Below are positions 11,443 through 26,274 of a stretch of 64,000 bases of DNA, piece after piece. Source of the DNA: Diplosphaera chodatii (lineage: Eukaryota; Chlorophyta; Trebouxiophyceae; Prasiolales; Stichococcaceae); NCBI GenBank assembly GCA_032358165.1, contig JAALGY010000015.1:1550001-1614000 (forward strand). Reading direction: 5' to 3'. A program made the position numbers and the translations under genes. How positions within the stretch are numbered: the first letter of the stretch is position 1; every line of letters begins with the position of its first letter. Under the pieces are notes generated by a model that was not told the DNA's origin, ran no database searches, and saw nothing but the letters and a program-made list of their open reading frames with translations.

Positions 11443-14238
11443 TCATGTGTCACTTGCTGGACTGCCATGTACCCGTACCCGGTACATGCAGGTGTACTTC
11501 GGGTGGCCGTGATTTGACATCACCTGCAAACAGGCGTGGCTGTCACCATGTATATATAGCAACAACCGGGCAAGACAGCCGACTCCGAGGGCAGAGCACC
11601 ATATACCTGAAAGCGGATGTGATCAAATTTGCCGCCCGACCCACCCTTCACAGGGAATGTCTGCACAGGACCTGCAAGAACAGCTTGCCAAAGTGCCTTG
11701 CCCGCTTCAGCTATGTAGGTGCGGGCTGCAAGTTTGGAAGCATCTGCACACATACCCTTCGATAGGTCGTAGGCGAATGTCGACAGCACTGTGCTGTTGG
11801 AGGTGCCTCGCACGCCTGGCTGGCCTTGGAAGCCCAACACCGTGACCTGGCGTGCAGCGCTGGTAGTGTCGAAGGCTAATGCTTTCGGCACATGCTCCAG
11901 GGTCACTGCCTGCTGGGAGTGTGTGACAATCATCAGCGCTAGGAGGAGGAGTTGGAGAGCTTGATGGTTGCAAAGACAAAATGCATAGGGAAGTCTGGCT
12001 GGGCTGACAAGGAGGTAGATCTGCATCAGCACCTGTGGCTGGATTGCGGTGCGCAGGCGGATGTCAACATGGCCTGTGCTCCCATTCAGCGCCAGACATC
12101 GGCCTGGCAGGCCCTCGGTCGGAAACAGCAGGTACTGCAGCAGGCAAATGCAGCAAGGCATGAGCGCTGCTGTCAGAGCAGCATAGGCTGAGCAAGACTC
12201 GAGATAAACAGAATGGTGCATGTTCACAAATGGAATGCATACGCTGCGCATACGGGTGCAGAGACAGGAACCAAGTGCAGCCGCACCTCGTCGGCATGCG
12301 GGTGCACGAAGGGCAGCAGGCCGCCGGGCACCAGGCGGGTCGCACGCTGCAGGGCAGTTGCCCAGCGCGGCCGGCCCTCTGCCGCCAGCAAGGAGTGGCC
12401 CACCACCCGGCCACCCGCCGACGCCAGCGCGTAGTCTGGTAGCCCCTGCAAGGAGTCACGTGATTTATACAGCCGGCTGACTCGCATGTACAGATGATCT
12501 ACGTTATGAGACTAGCACCACATCAGCACGAAGGACCCCTATGTAGGGTGTACGACCGATATTATTGATACAGCACAGCTCATGCAACAAGCCTGATCAC
12601 TGACCGTGCGGTCGGCTGCGAAGCTGTCCAGCACGCGGCGCATGTGCAGGAATACGCTGTCTCGGATGCGGGACCACTGTTGCGCTGCCGCTGCCTCGTC
12701 ACCAGGCGCAGCAGCGGCCGACAGCTGCCCTGTGGCGCCCATCTCCAATTGCAGTTGCGCCAGATCACGCTCCCACTGCTGCTGTTGGCTGCTGTGCTGT
12801 GCCTGGAGCATGATTGTCAAGCTGCAGTCTGGTAATCTGCCAAGCACTGGGTCATGGTGGCCAGGTAGCATGTGACACCTGTGGCTGGTTGTGCCAGGGT
12901 GTTTGCATGCTTTCAGGTACACCTGAGTACCGATATGAGGCGCTCGGGTGCAGCAGCACCTGCAGGTTCTTGACGACACCCTCCCAGTGCGCCTGCTGCG
13001 CTGCGTGCTGAGCGTGCAGGTTGCCCGTGGCTGCCTTGGCGCTCTGCAACTCCTTCTGCAGGTGCTGCACTGTCTGCTGCACCTCCTGCTGGCTGCAGGA
13101 ACAGTGTGGACTTGTGGACAGCTCAGGGATTTGCATGCGTATGGGCGCAGCTGAGCACAGCGTGATACACCTAAGAGGCACAGCAGCCCAGAGCGCACAT
13201 GGCTTCGTGTATGCTCGTCTTGCTCAAACCTTTAACGAGTGCATGCAAGTCGAAAATGCACTTCACAAGCGGCTAAGCGGACCTGCTGTGCTGGCCGTTC
13301 TGCTGTCTTTGCGCGCTGTCGAGTTGCTGCTGCAGGGCCGCTATCTGCGACCTGCTGCCGTCCAACGCCTGCGACAATGTTGCTATGTTGCTGCGCATGG
13401 AGGCAGTCGTGTGCCAGCTGCTGATGCTACTGGCTGCCAGCCAGAGCAGCACCGCCGTGGCCACCCCCGTGGCGAGCTGCAGGCACCACATGCAGCTCCT
13501 GGTACATAGAGCATAAAGGCCGGCACAGCGAGCCTGTACGCACACTGCCATTCTAAAGGTTGTCTGAAGCACCCCGAGCACACGTCAAGATGATTTCTCT
13601 ACCTGCGGCGTCACGCGGCCAGCCCTGAGGTCCAGACATGCCTGCTTGGCATGTGCTGCGGCCACATCGGCGGCATGGTGGCAGGCGCCCACCCATGGTG
13701 CTGCTTTCGCTGGTGGCTGAATGTGCACATCGCTCTCGCCGGCATCGTCGTCCTACATGTCAAGTCTGTACATCGGACACGGCGAATGCAGCCGCATCTG
13801 CAGGATGCGCACTCACAGGACCACTGGCTGTGTACTGATGACTGAGTGTGCCATAATGAACACCTCGCGCACAGTGGCTGTGCTTCCCGCAGGGATGGCG
13901 GCGTGCGTGCCCGTGAGGCGGCTGCCGAGCCGGCCGCTCTGACGTGCGGTGTTGTTCGTCATGCTGCTGGTCGCGGGCTGTGCGGGACCAACTGCCTGCC
14001 GGCTGCGCTGGGATGTTGCCGCTGCAGCCACATCATGCTGCTGAGAGTCAGGTCGCTGGGAGTCTTGCTGAGTGTTTGCCGGCTGCGAAGTGGTTTGTTG
14101 CACGTCCTGCACATCGGCGGTCGCATCCTCATCAGCCGCGGCCGCCTTGCCCGGCTTCGCTGTGCTCCTTGTTGCACGGCGCCCTGCGGGCTTGCGTCCG
14201 CGCTGCTTCGCCGGAGTGGACTCCGGCAGCTCGCTCAT
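11443..14238 (-). CDS. SUN-domain nuclear envelope protein
   Basis: An inner nuclear membrane protein whose SUN domain meets KASH partners in the perinuclear space to form LINC bridges. The first exon (from 14238, MSELPESTPAKQRGRKPAGR) is a basic, low-complexity nucleoplasmic tail. A single transmembrane helix follows near 13430-13490 (GVATAVLLWLAASSISSW). Coiled-coil exons come next, such as SQIAALQQQLDSAQRQQ, EVQQTVQHLQKELQSAK and QQQWERDLAQLQLEMG. The SUN domain spans about 12440-11443: DYALASAGGRVVGHS, CLALNGSTGHVDIRL, AVTLEHVPKALAFD, VLSTFAYDLSKG joined in phase to PVQTFPVKGG, KFDHIRFQ, and the last exon MSNHGHPKYTCMYRVRVHGS with a stop at 11443-11445. The order N-tail, TM, coiled coil, SUN is that of classical C-terminal SUN proteins. 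Confidence 0.92.
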
Positions 14239-14806
14239 GACTATGCTACTGCGTGATCAGAGCTCTAATGCTGCGCAATCGAGCAAGTTTCATGTCAGAT
14301 TTTGAGTCACTAAAATCAGGCAGGCGTAGCTGGCACCTGCGTGTGCATCCGATACGTTGTCACACTCGGTCAGCACGAGAACATGATGCGTGTATCTGCT
14401 GGGCACGATTCTCAGATTCATATGACCTAAACATATTGCCCATTCACCTCTATATAGGGCAGCAAGTGTTCGAGTTTGAAACTGCTCTGGCTGCTGCAGG
14501 GCAGCTTTGCCAAGGCGCAGCTGACCCGCCTCGTGCATGTTTAGCGAGCCTGTGCTCGTTTTAAAGTCAGACAGGGTTGCTGAATATTCCATTTGGACGG
14601 CTATCAGCGGACGTCGCAGCGCCCAATATTGGCAATATAGCCTTGCTTCCTGTGGCATCACATCGCCTCAACATCCCAGGCTAGCAAACGGGTCTGCCGC
14701 ACGGCGCCGCTGCCTGCGTGGGTCTTGAGGCCAGAAGGACACAGCGCAGCGTAAGATACTTCACAGCGATCAACACCGCGGCTGCAAGACCGCTGTGATC
14801 AGGAGC
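14239..14806. other. divergent intergenic region (SUN / FAD2)
   Basis: Head-to-head space between the SUN and FAD2 start codons. It is more AT-rich than the neighbouring exons and should hold both promoters. A non-coding first exon of FAD2 is possible, as is common for plant FAD2 genes, but no splice site proves it. Confidence 0.45.
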
Positions 14807-17019
14807 ATGTGCCAGGGGCAGGTGCTGCCCCCACGGCAGCCAACAGGCACGCCGCCATTCACTATCGGCACCCTGCGCAAGGCTATCCCGCCTCACTGCT
14901 TCGACCGCAGCTTGCTGCGTTCCAGCGCCTATCTGGGCGCTGACCTGGCGGCCGTCGCCTTCCTGTACTTCTGCTCGACCCTGTTCTCGCACCCGGCTGT
15001 GCCGGCGCTCGTGCGCTGGGGCCTGCTGTGGCCGACATACTGGGTGCTGCAGGGCGCTGTGTGCACTGGCCTGTGGGTCATCGCCCACGAGTGCGGCCAT
15101 CAGGTGTGTGGAAGCAGCTTTAAACACCAGCAATGTGTGCCATCTGTGCTCATGCGTGCATGTCCTGAGTTTGTTTCACCAGCCTACTGCAATGTACAAT
15201 GTATATATTGTCTTTATGTGACAGGCTTTCTCAAAGTACCAAACAGTTAACGATGCAGTGGGCTTGGTCGTGCACACATGCCTGCTTGTGCCCTACTACT
15301 CCTGGTGAGATGATTGCTTTGGTATTGCGAGAGGGACCTACAGTTGCTGAGTGCACAACCATGTTTGCTAGGCATGCGCATGTCATGCTGTCTTTGTGGC
15401 ATGCAGGAAGCACTCGCACAGGCGGCACCACAGCAATACCGGCAGCCTTGCAAAGGACGAGGTGAGGCAATCGATAACCTGATCGATGGCACATCTGGAG
15501 CTGTGCTGGGTGTGCACCTCGTTGCAATGCCAATCTGAGTAGCGAGGACCTGTACCCCATCAGATCACACGCACTGCTGGCAGGTGTTTGTGCCGCCGAA
15601 GAAGGCGGAGCACCCACCAGACTTCACAGTTCACGACTATGCGCTTGGGCGCTTTGCATACCTCTTTGTCACATTGACAATGGGCTGGCCAACGTACCTG
15701 TTCTTCAATGTCACTGGGCGGCCGTACAAGAGCCGCTGGGTGAACCACTTCGACCCTTACTCGGAGATCTTCTCCAAGCGGGAGCGTGTGGAGGTGTGCT
15801 GCAGAGCTCCTCTTGTGTCTTTATCCTCATACAGCTGCTTTGGCCCTTTTTACATCCATGACAATGGGATTTGTGCTCCTTTGGTGTGCTGGGAAGTCAA
15901 TACTGCTGCAGTGCATGACATTTAGTCATTGCTTACCTTGCTGTAGGTGTTCATCAGTGACCTGGCCCTGGTGGTGTTTGGCGGCATCCTGTGGCGGGCG
16001 GCCCAGGCGCACGGCTGGGCGTGGCTCACCTGCGTGTACATCATCCCATACCTTGTGGTGCGCCCTGACGACCTTACCATCACTTGTGCTTGTCTTGGCA
16101 GTTGGCAGCTGTTTTTGTGCGTAGTGACGTTGACATGTGCATGCATCAGCTGTGTACTCAGGCAGGCCTGGTGAGCCACGCAGGTCAACCACTGGCTCGT
16201 GATGATCACGCTCCTGCAGCACACCCACAGGTAGGGTGCACCCCCTCGGAGGCTACAGTGGCGTTCCAAGTGTCTGGCTGACACAGAGCACGATCACAGA
16301 GCACGATCAAGGAAACAGGATTGTCATGGCACAGGTCGCTGCCCCACTACGAGGACAAGGAGTGGGACTGGCTGCGTGGAGCGCTTGCAACGGTTGACCG
16401 GTCCTATGGGATCTTCAACTACTTCCATCACCATGTAAGCCGCTTTGTACTGGCAACCGAATTTCTATGGCACTGTGGCAGTGATCTGCGCTTGCAGGAG
16501 GATCACTGAATAGCATAATGATGCTGCCGTGCAGATTGCCGACACGCATGTGGCGCACCACCTGTTCTCACAGGTGTGCTGCCTTGTGTGCAATGGAATG
16601 CCAGATGCTCTGGTGCACCTCTCCATACCCAGCACATGCTTTTGCCTGCTTGCTGGCGTCTAGCGTACTCACTGTGTGCTTGGGGTGCAGATGCCGCACT
16701 ACCATGCGGAGGAGGCCACCCGCGCCATCAAGCCCATTCTGGGTGACTACTACATGTGGGACAGCCGCGAGGTGAGAAACGGCTGTGCGGCCAAGTGCTC
16801 TCTACCTTGATACACTGTGGCTGTGTCGGTATGCCGCATCCAACAAACATTTTCCATGCCTCACAGAACCTCGCCAATGCTTATGCATCGCTGACCTCTA
16901 GCGATGTGTTATCTCAGGTGTACACCGCGCTGTGGGAGAACTGGGAGCACACGCGGGTCGTGCAGGAGCAGGACAAGGACTCGGGCATCTATTGGTATGC
17001 CAAGGTCACGGGCAAGTGA
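14807..17019 (+). CDS. FAD2: ER-type omega-6 (delta-12) oleate desaturase
   Basis: Converts oleate to linoleate on ER phospholipids, using a di-iron centre and cytochrome b5. The opening [20 protein letters not shown] is typical of FAD2. All three histidine boxes are present: HECGH near 15090, HRRHH near 15425, and HVAHH near 16550. The context of the second box, [19 protein letters not shown], and of the third, [20 protein letters not shown], fits delta-12 enzymes; FAD3 would read HVIHHLFPQIPHYH. Membrane segments lie around the boxes. At least seven exons are needed; the last ends YAKVTGK with a stop at 17017-17019. The C-terminus lacks the aromatic ER-retrieval tail of plant FAD2. The ATG at 14807 is the first in frame, and a further upstream exon cannot be excluded. 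The 5' neighbour is a divergent SUN gene; the 3' neighbour is convergent ATCase. Confidence 0.93.
16283..16308. repeat. 13-bp tandem duplication in a FAD2 intron
   Basis: Two exact copies of acagagcacgatc lie side by side between the exon ending with the LLQHTH-encoding segment and the next exon. It looks like a recent slippage duplication with no coding effect. Confidence 0.8.
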
Positions 17020-17451
17020 GGGATGCGCGCCTCCATGATTGAAGTGAGAGCAGCATTGGATTAGGACACCAGATTGCAGTTCACGGCACTGTGCCAGCAG
17101 CGGATCACTTGGGTGCCAGCAGCGGACGGGACTTTGTACACAGCAGCGTGAACTGTGTCAGCCTTGCAATTTGGGTTGTGCAGCGCGCCCAACCGATCTG
17201 TATCATATCTTGGCCCGCAACAAAGCATTGTGCCGACGTCTGGTATATGCAATCGAACTAGCAACGAGGCTGATGAGGGTTGCATGTCAGCATCTGGACT
17301 CGGAAGGAAACGCATTGCCCCCTACCCTGAGTTTGAAGCGCTACTTCACCTGCCACGTCCTGTTGGACTCTATATCCTGGGTTATGACACTCGCTCATGT
17401 CACGCTGAGGTTCACTGAAAGCATGAGCACCTGCCTATGTATTAAGTTCAT
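17020..17451. other. convergent 3' region (FAD2 / ATCase)
   Basis: This tail-to-tail space of about 430 bp lies between the FAD2 stop and the ATCase stop and should hold two 3' untranslated regions. Open frames here have no recognisable product. Confidence 0.5.
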
Positions 17452-19362
<1,911 letters not shown>

Positions 19363-20014
19363 GCTGACCGCTACCTCGTTGGCCACAAACGCTTCATGTT
19401 GCAACCGGCAAGCAAACTTTGCAATTCCACATCCAATACCGTTTGCCAAGCACACAATGTGCAACTTCTATCTACGCTAGTATTGCGCATACGAAATTTG
19501 CATATTGCAGCAGCATTTGCGGCAGTCTTCACCAAAGTGGCGACTGCTGTCTGCATATCAATGATATCGCCGGCCGCCTTGCGGCGGCTGCCGGTCATGG
19601 CTCTCATCTGCAGATTTCTGGCATGCCGTAAACAGATCACGGAGCGTTCGTTGGGCGTCGTTGCACAGTACAGCCCGGCACAATTTGTAGGGCGAGTAAG
19701 TGGTTGCCGACTTCCGGCTGCCTTTCAGAATGACGGGCAGCCCGCCGTGCTTTGAGCCTTTGACCTCTGAGGGGGCATAAGTTGCTGGCTGCAGGCAGGC
19801 ACATAGCGGATCGACGGTCCAAGCATATTGCCCTCCGTACGTCCCACGAGAGCCTGCACTCGCCTTCGACACGACTCATATTCAAGGCCCTGATCGTTGT
19901 ATGTAAACAGCAGTAGACGCATTGCACTGAGGATCGCTGTGACAACCGGAGCACGTCACGAGCACAGCAGCGCAGCGAGCCTCGGCCTCCTCACCACGCC
20001 AGCTGCTAGCCACC
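19363..20014. other. divergent intergenic region (ATCase / UAM)
   Basis: Head-to-head space of about 650 bp holding the promoters of ATCase (minus) and UDP-arabinopyranose mutase (plus). Open frames on both strands cross it but none matches a known family, and no RNA gene was seen. Confidence 0.45.
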
Positions 20015-22843
20015 ATGTCCAAGCCGGCCCTGGCAGATCAGCTGGACATCGTCATCCCGACAATCAGATCGTGAGTATGCGCCATTGGTGCAAACCCGAC
20101 TTCACCGCCCTCAGTAGCGTACTGCGTCAATGCATGCATCGTGTGCACACACAGTCGACGCCGCTGCATGCCGCAACACCATAAACATGAATCCATGATG
20201 AGACCTACCAAGCCCGTGGTGTGGTTGTGCCTCTAAGTCTTTAGCAAGGACTTTGGGGGTCGGGCGATCACGATTGCAGTGCCCGGCATACGCGTGACTT
20301 GTAAGTGCACTGCTTGCGCACGGTGACATTGTGTGACCTGTTGCATGTACATGCGTCGGCTCATGGGTACATGCGTTGCACCTGCTAGCCGTCTTGTTTG
20401 TCCGGTCGCCTGATCTGGCACTTTTGGGCCACCCGAACATTCACGCCCGTCTCGTTTGTGCCACAGTAAGCTGCGACTTGATCGGACGGCCATATGTATG
20501 CTTGTGCGCTGTCAGGCTCACATGCAACGGACAGCGTACAAGAAACGTACCCTGACATGGAGCTTGTGCCCGCTTGCACCATGCAAGCGAGATCATTGTG
20601 CCGGTGGGTCCTACGCGACATAACTTGGGCGTCGCTGCACTTCTGCAGGCTCGACTTCCTTGAGCAGTGGCGCTTTGCTTTCGAGCCGTACCACCTGATC
20701 GTGGTGCAGGTGGGGCCAAGCCTGCACTTTTGTGGTCCTCCTCCAACACTGAAATGGCATGCAGGCAGTTTGTGCACTCGGTCGTTCCTTCTCTTGTGTA
20801 GCGCCTCTAGCCCTGCTTACGGCCAAGAGCTGACGCGTCACAGACCTGATGAGCTGACAGTCCAGTTGCGAACCTTTCCTGGCAGGATGGTGACCCAGAG
20901 CGGAAGGTGAATGTGCCGTCAGGCTTCGACTACGAGCTCTACAACCGCAACGACATTGAGCACATTCTGGGCGATAAGGCCTGGTGCGTGGCAGAGACTC
21001 TTGGCATGCACTCTGAGCACCACAGCGTGAATTTGATTCGGTGCATGTTCAGGCAGACGCACTTACCTAAAGACAAGAATGCTGGTTTGCTGCTGCGCCA
21101 CGAGTCGTCTGCTGCTGTGCGAGTTGTCTGCCTTGCTGAACAGCTACATCGGGCTCTCGCATGCACTCAGCGTACGTGTGATAGCGGTGCAGGTGCATCA
21201 GCTTCAAGGACTCGGCGTGCCGCTGCTTTGGCTATGCGGTGTCCAAGAAGCGGTTTGTGTACACCATCGATGACGACTGCTTCGTGGCCAAGGACCCCAC
21301 TGGCGAGCAGGTCAACGCGCTGGCGCAGCACATCAAGAACCTGACGTCCCCATCGACGCCATTCTTCTTCAACACGCTCTACGACCCCTACGCGGAGGTG
21401 GGTGCTGGTGTCTGCTTTCTGGGGCTGGCAGATGTCGCAGGAACCCCTGCTGGACGTGCGACCAGTAACATGGTCGAGACTTGCATGTGCATGTGACCAT
21501 CGTGCATTGTGCATTCTTAGGGCACCGACTTCGTACGTGGCTACCCGTTCAGCCTGCGCGAGGGCGTGCCCACCGCAGTGTCGCACGGTGAGATCATCCT
21601 ACATCACGACCACGGCATTGAATGGGTTTATGTAAGCTGATGGTGCCATCAGCCGTGCAGCCCTCACCAATGGTAAGAGCTGATAAATGTGTGTAGGGCT
21701 GTGGCTGAACATTCCGGACTATGACGCGCCGACACAGATGGTGAAGCCAGCAGAGCGCAACACCAAGTACATCGACATGGTCATGACAATTCCCAAGGTG
21801 TGCTTTGGAAGCACTGAGCATCGGCAGCGGCTGGGTCCCTGCTGAGCTGCTGTAGCTGACCGGACGAGAGCAACGAGTCCATGTGCATTGGCAACAGGTT
21901 GGATGACGCAATGCAGGGCACGCTCTTCCCGATGTGCGGCATGAACCTGGCGTTCGACCGCAAGCTGATCGGCCCAGCGATGTACTTCGGACTCATGGGT
22001 CAGGGACAGCCGTGGGGCCGCTATGATGACATGTGGGCCGGCTGGTGCTGCAAGGTGCGCGGCCGCTGACATTGCAGCCAGCACATCCCGGCATGTCAGC
22101 TCCCAGCAGAGGCTGGCTTGCTTCAGTGGAGGATGGAACAGCACTCATGCCAGCGTTGCCCTTGTGGAGCAACGTTCGTGTAGAGAGTGGGTGTCATGCG
22201 TGTGCAGGTGATGCTGGACCACCTGGGCCTGGGCGTGAAGACGGGCAAGCCCTACATCTGGCACTCAAAGGCGTCCAACCCCTTTGCCAACCTGAAGCGC
22301 GAGTGAGTGGTGCAGTTGCCGCAATCCGTATGGCCGTGCAAATCCAAGTAAACTACACGCTACATAGCATCCAGACTGACAGCCACCCGCTGCTGTTCTC
22401 TAGGTACCTCGGCATCTACTGGCAAGAAGAGATCATCCCCTTCTTTGAGAAGGTCAAGCTCACAGAGGGCAAGACGGTGAGCTCTCCAGCCTGATCAACA
22501 GGGCTCCCTGAGGCCACCAGTGACGGTCTGTTGATGCTGATGGTCCACTGTCACGTGTGCATGATGTGGGGACAGCGGACCCTGCTGTGTGCAAGTTCTG
22601 CAGGCTGCGGCTGACACCAACGGGTGGCACAGCTGCAGTAAAACCCTGCAATATTGACATCATTGAAATTGAAATATTGAATTGCTACAGGACCCGGAGG
22701 AGCTGTACCTGGAGCTGGCGGAGCACGTGCGCAAGGGCCTCGCCCATGTGGACCCCTACTTCGTCAAGCTGGCCGATGGCATGATCGCCTGGATCGAGTC
22801 GTGGCGGCAGCTGAACCCGGAGGGCATCCCTGACATCAAGTGA
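20015..22843 (+). CDS. UAM: UDP-arabinopyranose mutase / reversibly glycosylated polypeptide
   Basis: Interconverts UDP-arabinopyranose and UDP-arabinofuranose for cell-wall and glycoprotein glycans, at the cytosolic face of the Golgi. The first exon starts [19 protein letters not shown]. Following exons give [20 protein letters not shown] and [17 protein letters not shown]. The DDD metal/nucleotide motif is in [12 protein letters not shown] (about 21255-21290). Then come [51 protein letters not shown] and [15 protein letters not shown], all hallmark segments of the family. The last two exons encode [25 protein letters not shown] sequence and end [15 protein letters not shown] at a stop at 22841-22843. 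The protein appears full length with at least nine exons. Known family members act as homo- or hetero-oligomers. Confidence 0.96.
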
Positions 22844-23315
22844 AGCGGCAGCAAGCGACGCACGGCACCAGAACGCAGCAATGCGAGGCCTGCTGTTCAC
22901 TGCGGGCATCATGAGGCCTGACGTCGTTCCGCTTCGGTTGTTCAGTAGGAGAGAATCAGCAACACTGGCATCCTTGATCGGTTAGCGGCAGGCCGCGACA
23001 GATCACATCAGAATACTTCATCATTAGACACCCTGCACTGCGCTGTGCAGTAGAACGGTCAGCCACTTGAGAATATTGATTTAATGGGATAGCACTGCTA
23101 CATAGTCCCATGGTGAACTTGACCTAGTTCTGGGCCACAAAGCAGGAGTGTAGACAGCAACAGATTGCGCACAGGGCTCTCTGTCAGGTGCCACGGCTAG
23201 CGCCCTGTAATGCTGTAGGAACCGACATGCTCACCATACGCAGAGCATGGTGCACTGGTCTTGTCGTGGTGACCAAACTTCAGCTGCAGCAACATGTGTG
23301 ACCGTGTGCAACATG
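22844..23315. other. convergent 3' region (UAM / BAF60)
   Basis: Tail-to-tail space of about 470 bp holding two 3' untranslated regions. Nothing coding was recognised. Confidence 0.5.
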
Positions 23316-26274
23316 TCAGAAGGTGCTTCTTGTATACTTCAGCACAGCGTCCTCAACCCATCTGCCGTGGAACAGCTCTGTGCGCGTCGGCGCATACATG
23401 CTGGCGACATCGGCATGCTCGCTTTTGAACGTGCGTAGGTCCCTGGCCTGTACAGACAGAAGCCATGTCAAGGGCACTCTCCAAGCACAGCTCAGGGCGG
23501 CCACAAGATCCTGCTACAGTCGGCCACCGGGCTTGCCTGGGAGGCAAGCAAGCCGTTGATGAAGTCTGCGGGCGACTGGCTGAAGCCCAGGAGGAAGGTG
23601 CGCCGTCGCACGTGCTCGTTGATCTGCTTGATCAGGCCATTGATGCGTGTGCCGCACTGCATGCCGACACACACCAAACCATTGCACACCAGATGCTTTC
23701 AATCGCTGGGTGGGTCAATGCCTGACAACATCAACGAGCATCCAGACGTAATCACGCGTGCTGGTCGGACACGTGTCATGGCTCTGGTGTTGCACATGCG
23801 CACTGGCTCGATCTCACTGCCCGAGCCCAGCTTATTGAGCAGCGCGGGCGCAGCGCCCGCCGGCGGCAGCGGCACCTCGATGTCAATGTCGTAGCAGTCC
23901 GGCAAGCTGGGGCTGGGTCCATTGGGCCTGCACAGAAGCATGGCTGTGCACACTGAGGCGAATCATTTCGCCGCAAACATGTGTGTTCATCACAGCTCAA
24001 CGTAGTGATACATATGATACCAAGCTGCGCATGGTTGCAGCGGGAAGTACATGGACCGCCATGCAGCAGGGTGACAGCAGGCGCACTTGATGAGGTACGT
24101 CATCTGGATGGGCGGCGCGGGCGTCAGGTGGGGCGCCAGCCGTTCGGCGACGCTGGACATCTGCACCGCAGCATCGCCCAGGACGCCCCTCAGCCGCGCG
24201 TCGCACCGCACCACACTGGGCTGCGTGGGATCCTGCAGCTTCTGCCGCATGATGTACCCGCACACTGCCTGCAGGCACATCACTCCGAGCCTGAAGCCGG
24301 AGTCACGCTGCCGCCAGTATGGCAGCCGATCGTACAACCCTGTGACAGAGCTCACTGCTGTCTGATCTACATGCAAACGGTCCAGGTTTGTTATGCGCTC
24401 GAGCAGGCGGTCCCCTTCGCATCCGCTTCATGCAGTGTGGAGGTTTCCTGATCACCTGCAGGACGTGTGCTCGCGTGTTGGACTGCACCCCGAGGAGGCT
24501 GCCGAGCGATGACGATAGCTTGTAGCGCTGAGGCTGCCAGTTCACCTCGAGTGTGACTTTGGCCTGGAACGGCTCGCTGCCCAATCGCCTGTGGCAGCGC
24601 AGAGATCGCATGCCATTCCAACACCGCTCCACCCGGCTGCAGAGACCGCCTTTCTGTCGTCCGCAGGCATGATGTTGCTAACCACACGGCTGCACGCTAT
24701 GCCCACCTGATCTCAAAGGCTTCACGTGCTGGCTCGGTGTGCTGCGCGGCGCTCCACCGCAGCGCCTCCACTGGCTGCTGGCCCTTGCCCTCAGGTACCA
24801 GCTCGATCCTGACAGGCACAGCGACGCGAAGTGGACCGTTCATGGCACAAGTATTCTCACCTTCCACGGACAGCTGAGGCTATCACAGGAGTCACCCACT
24901 TCTCCAGGAATTGGGCGAGCTCTACACGGCAACACCGCACTTTGCCCACCTGACGCTGCGTAGGTAGTGGCTGAAGGGCTCTGGCGCCGGCGGCACGCCC
25001 TTCTGCGGCACCTCCCCTGATGGCTCCAGCAGCCGGCCGTGCAGGCGGAAGACCCAGGCCGGCGGCCCGCCGTCTGGCCCATTCGCCTTGCCGCCGCCTA
25101 CAACCCAGTTGGTCAGCAGCTGACATACTGTCAAGCGTTGGGCTATCAGACCCAGCTGACCGACCATCCATTAGACAGCCAGAAAGCTCATGGTCTGTGT
25201 GTTTCGTCGGGGCAACTGTCCCCAGCAGCAAACAAGCCCTGCACACCTGACGCTGCGGCTGCCTGACTGCTGGGCGCTGCCGGCAGGGCTGCCGCCTCCG
25301 TCGCTGTGCCTGACTGGTTGCTGTGGGTGGCCACAAGGTACACCCTCAGCTTTTTGGGGACGGTGGCGCTGTTGCGCAGCGCGGCGGCCACCTCAGCGTG
25401 CTTGCGGGCCAGCAGGCCGTCGACCTCCCTCTCCAGGCCCGCCAGCTGCTGGAACAAAGCGGACTGCGGGACAAATGTGGCCACCTGCAGCGCAGTCCAT
25501 GTGTAGGAGTCAACGCTCCACATCCCAGCGCGTCAAGGCTTCAAGAAAGCCTGCCTTCCTGGCTGCGTTCACGTGCAGATGCATTGCACACGATGGTTGC
25601 GTCAAGGCAGCTCCACCTTGTCGGCCAGCAGCTGCTCGGGTGCTTTGCGCTTCTTGATGATGCGTCGGGCCGCGGGCACAGCCTCCGCCGCGCGGACCAC
25701 CTGCCGTGGCTGCTGCTGCTGGTGTTGCTGTGCTGGTGGCCGTGACATGCCCATCGGCCGCACGTGCTGCTGCTGCGGCTGCTGCTGCGGCTGCGGCTGT
25801 TGCTGCCGCTGCGGCTGCACGCCCGGGGCTGCCCCTGCTGCCGTGGCCTGCACATGCATGTGGGCGACGTGCAGCGTGTCAGCTGATCTTGCCAGCCGGC
25901 GGTCTGACAACGCAGCCAATGAGAATAATACACACGCTTTGCCACTCTAAACTTACAGTGAGAGCGGCTGGTGGCCTCCACTGCATGCGCGGCTGTGGGG
26001 TTGGAACAGTCTGTTGTGGCGGTGCGGCAAATGCCGGTGCTGTGCCGAAGCCAGCAGACATTCGCAGCGCATCAGGCTGCGCCAGTCCCGCTTGAATGCG
26101 TTGCGCATGTTCAACCGCCTGCTGCTGCAGCTGCCGGTGCTGCTCGGGCGTCAGGGAGCTCGCGATGCCACCGAACATCTGCGGCAACTGTGAAGGTGTC
26201 GCGCCCGAGGGCGTGACCGACGCCTGCTGGACGCCATTGGAAACAGGCTGCAGGTTTGGAGGCAGCCCGGCCAT
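23316..26274 (-). CDS. BAF60: SWI/SNF complex subunit, BAF60/SWP73 family
   Basis: An accessory subunit of SWI/SNF chromatin-remodelling complexes in the nucleus. The first exon (from 26274, [17 protein letters not shown]) and the next are low-complexity and glutamine/proline-rich, with [13 protein letters not shown] near 25790. The conserved part begins with [13 protein letters not shown], then [20 protein letters not shown] and [29 protein letters not shown] (about 25000-25070) and [10 protein letters not shown] follow. Exon about 24440-24600 has [20 protein letters not shown]. The SWIB-type segment is in [20 protein letters not shown] and [15 protein letters not shown] (about 24090-24260). 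The C-terminal region reads [31 protein letters not shown] and [16 protein letters not shown], ending [13 protein letters not shown] with a stop at 23316. All BAF60 blocks are present in order. Confidence 0.93.

Noticed and set aside
11520..12251. Single 243-codon minus ORF as a separate gene
   Set aside because: It reads through introns; its good parts are SUN-domain exons, which join in phase with the rest of the SUN gene.
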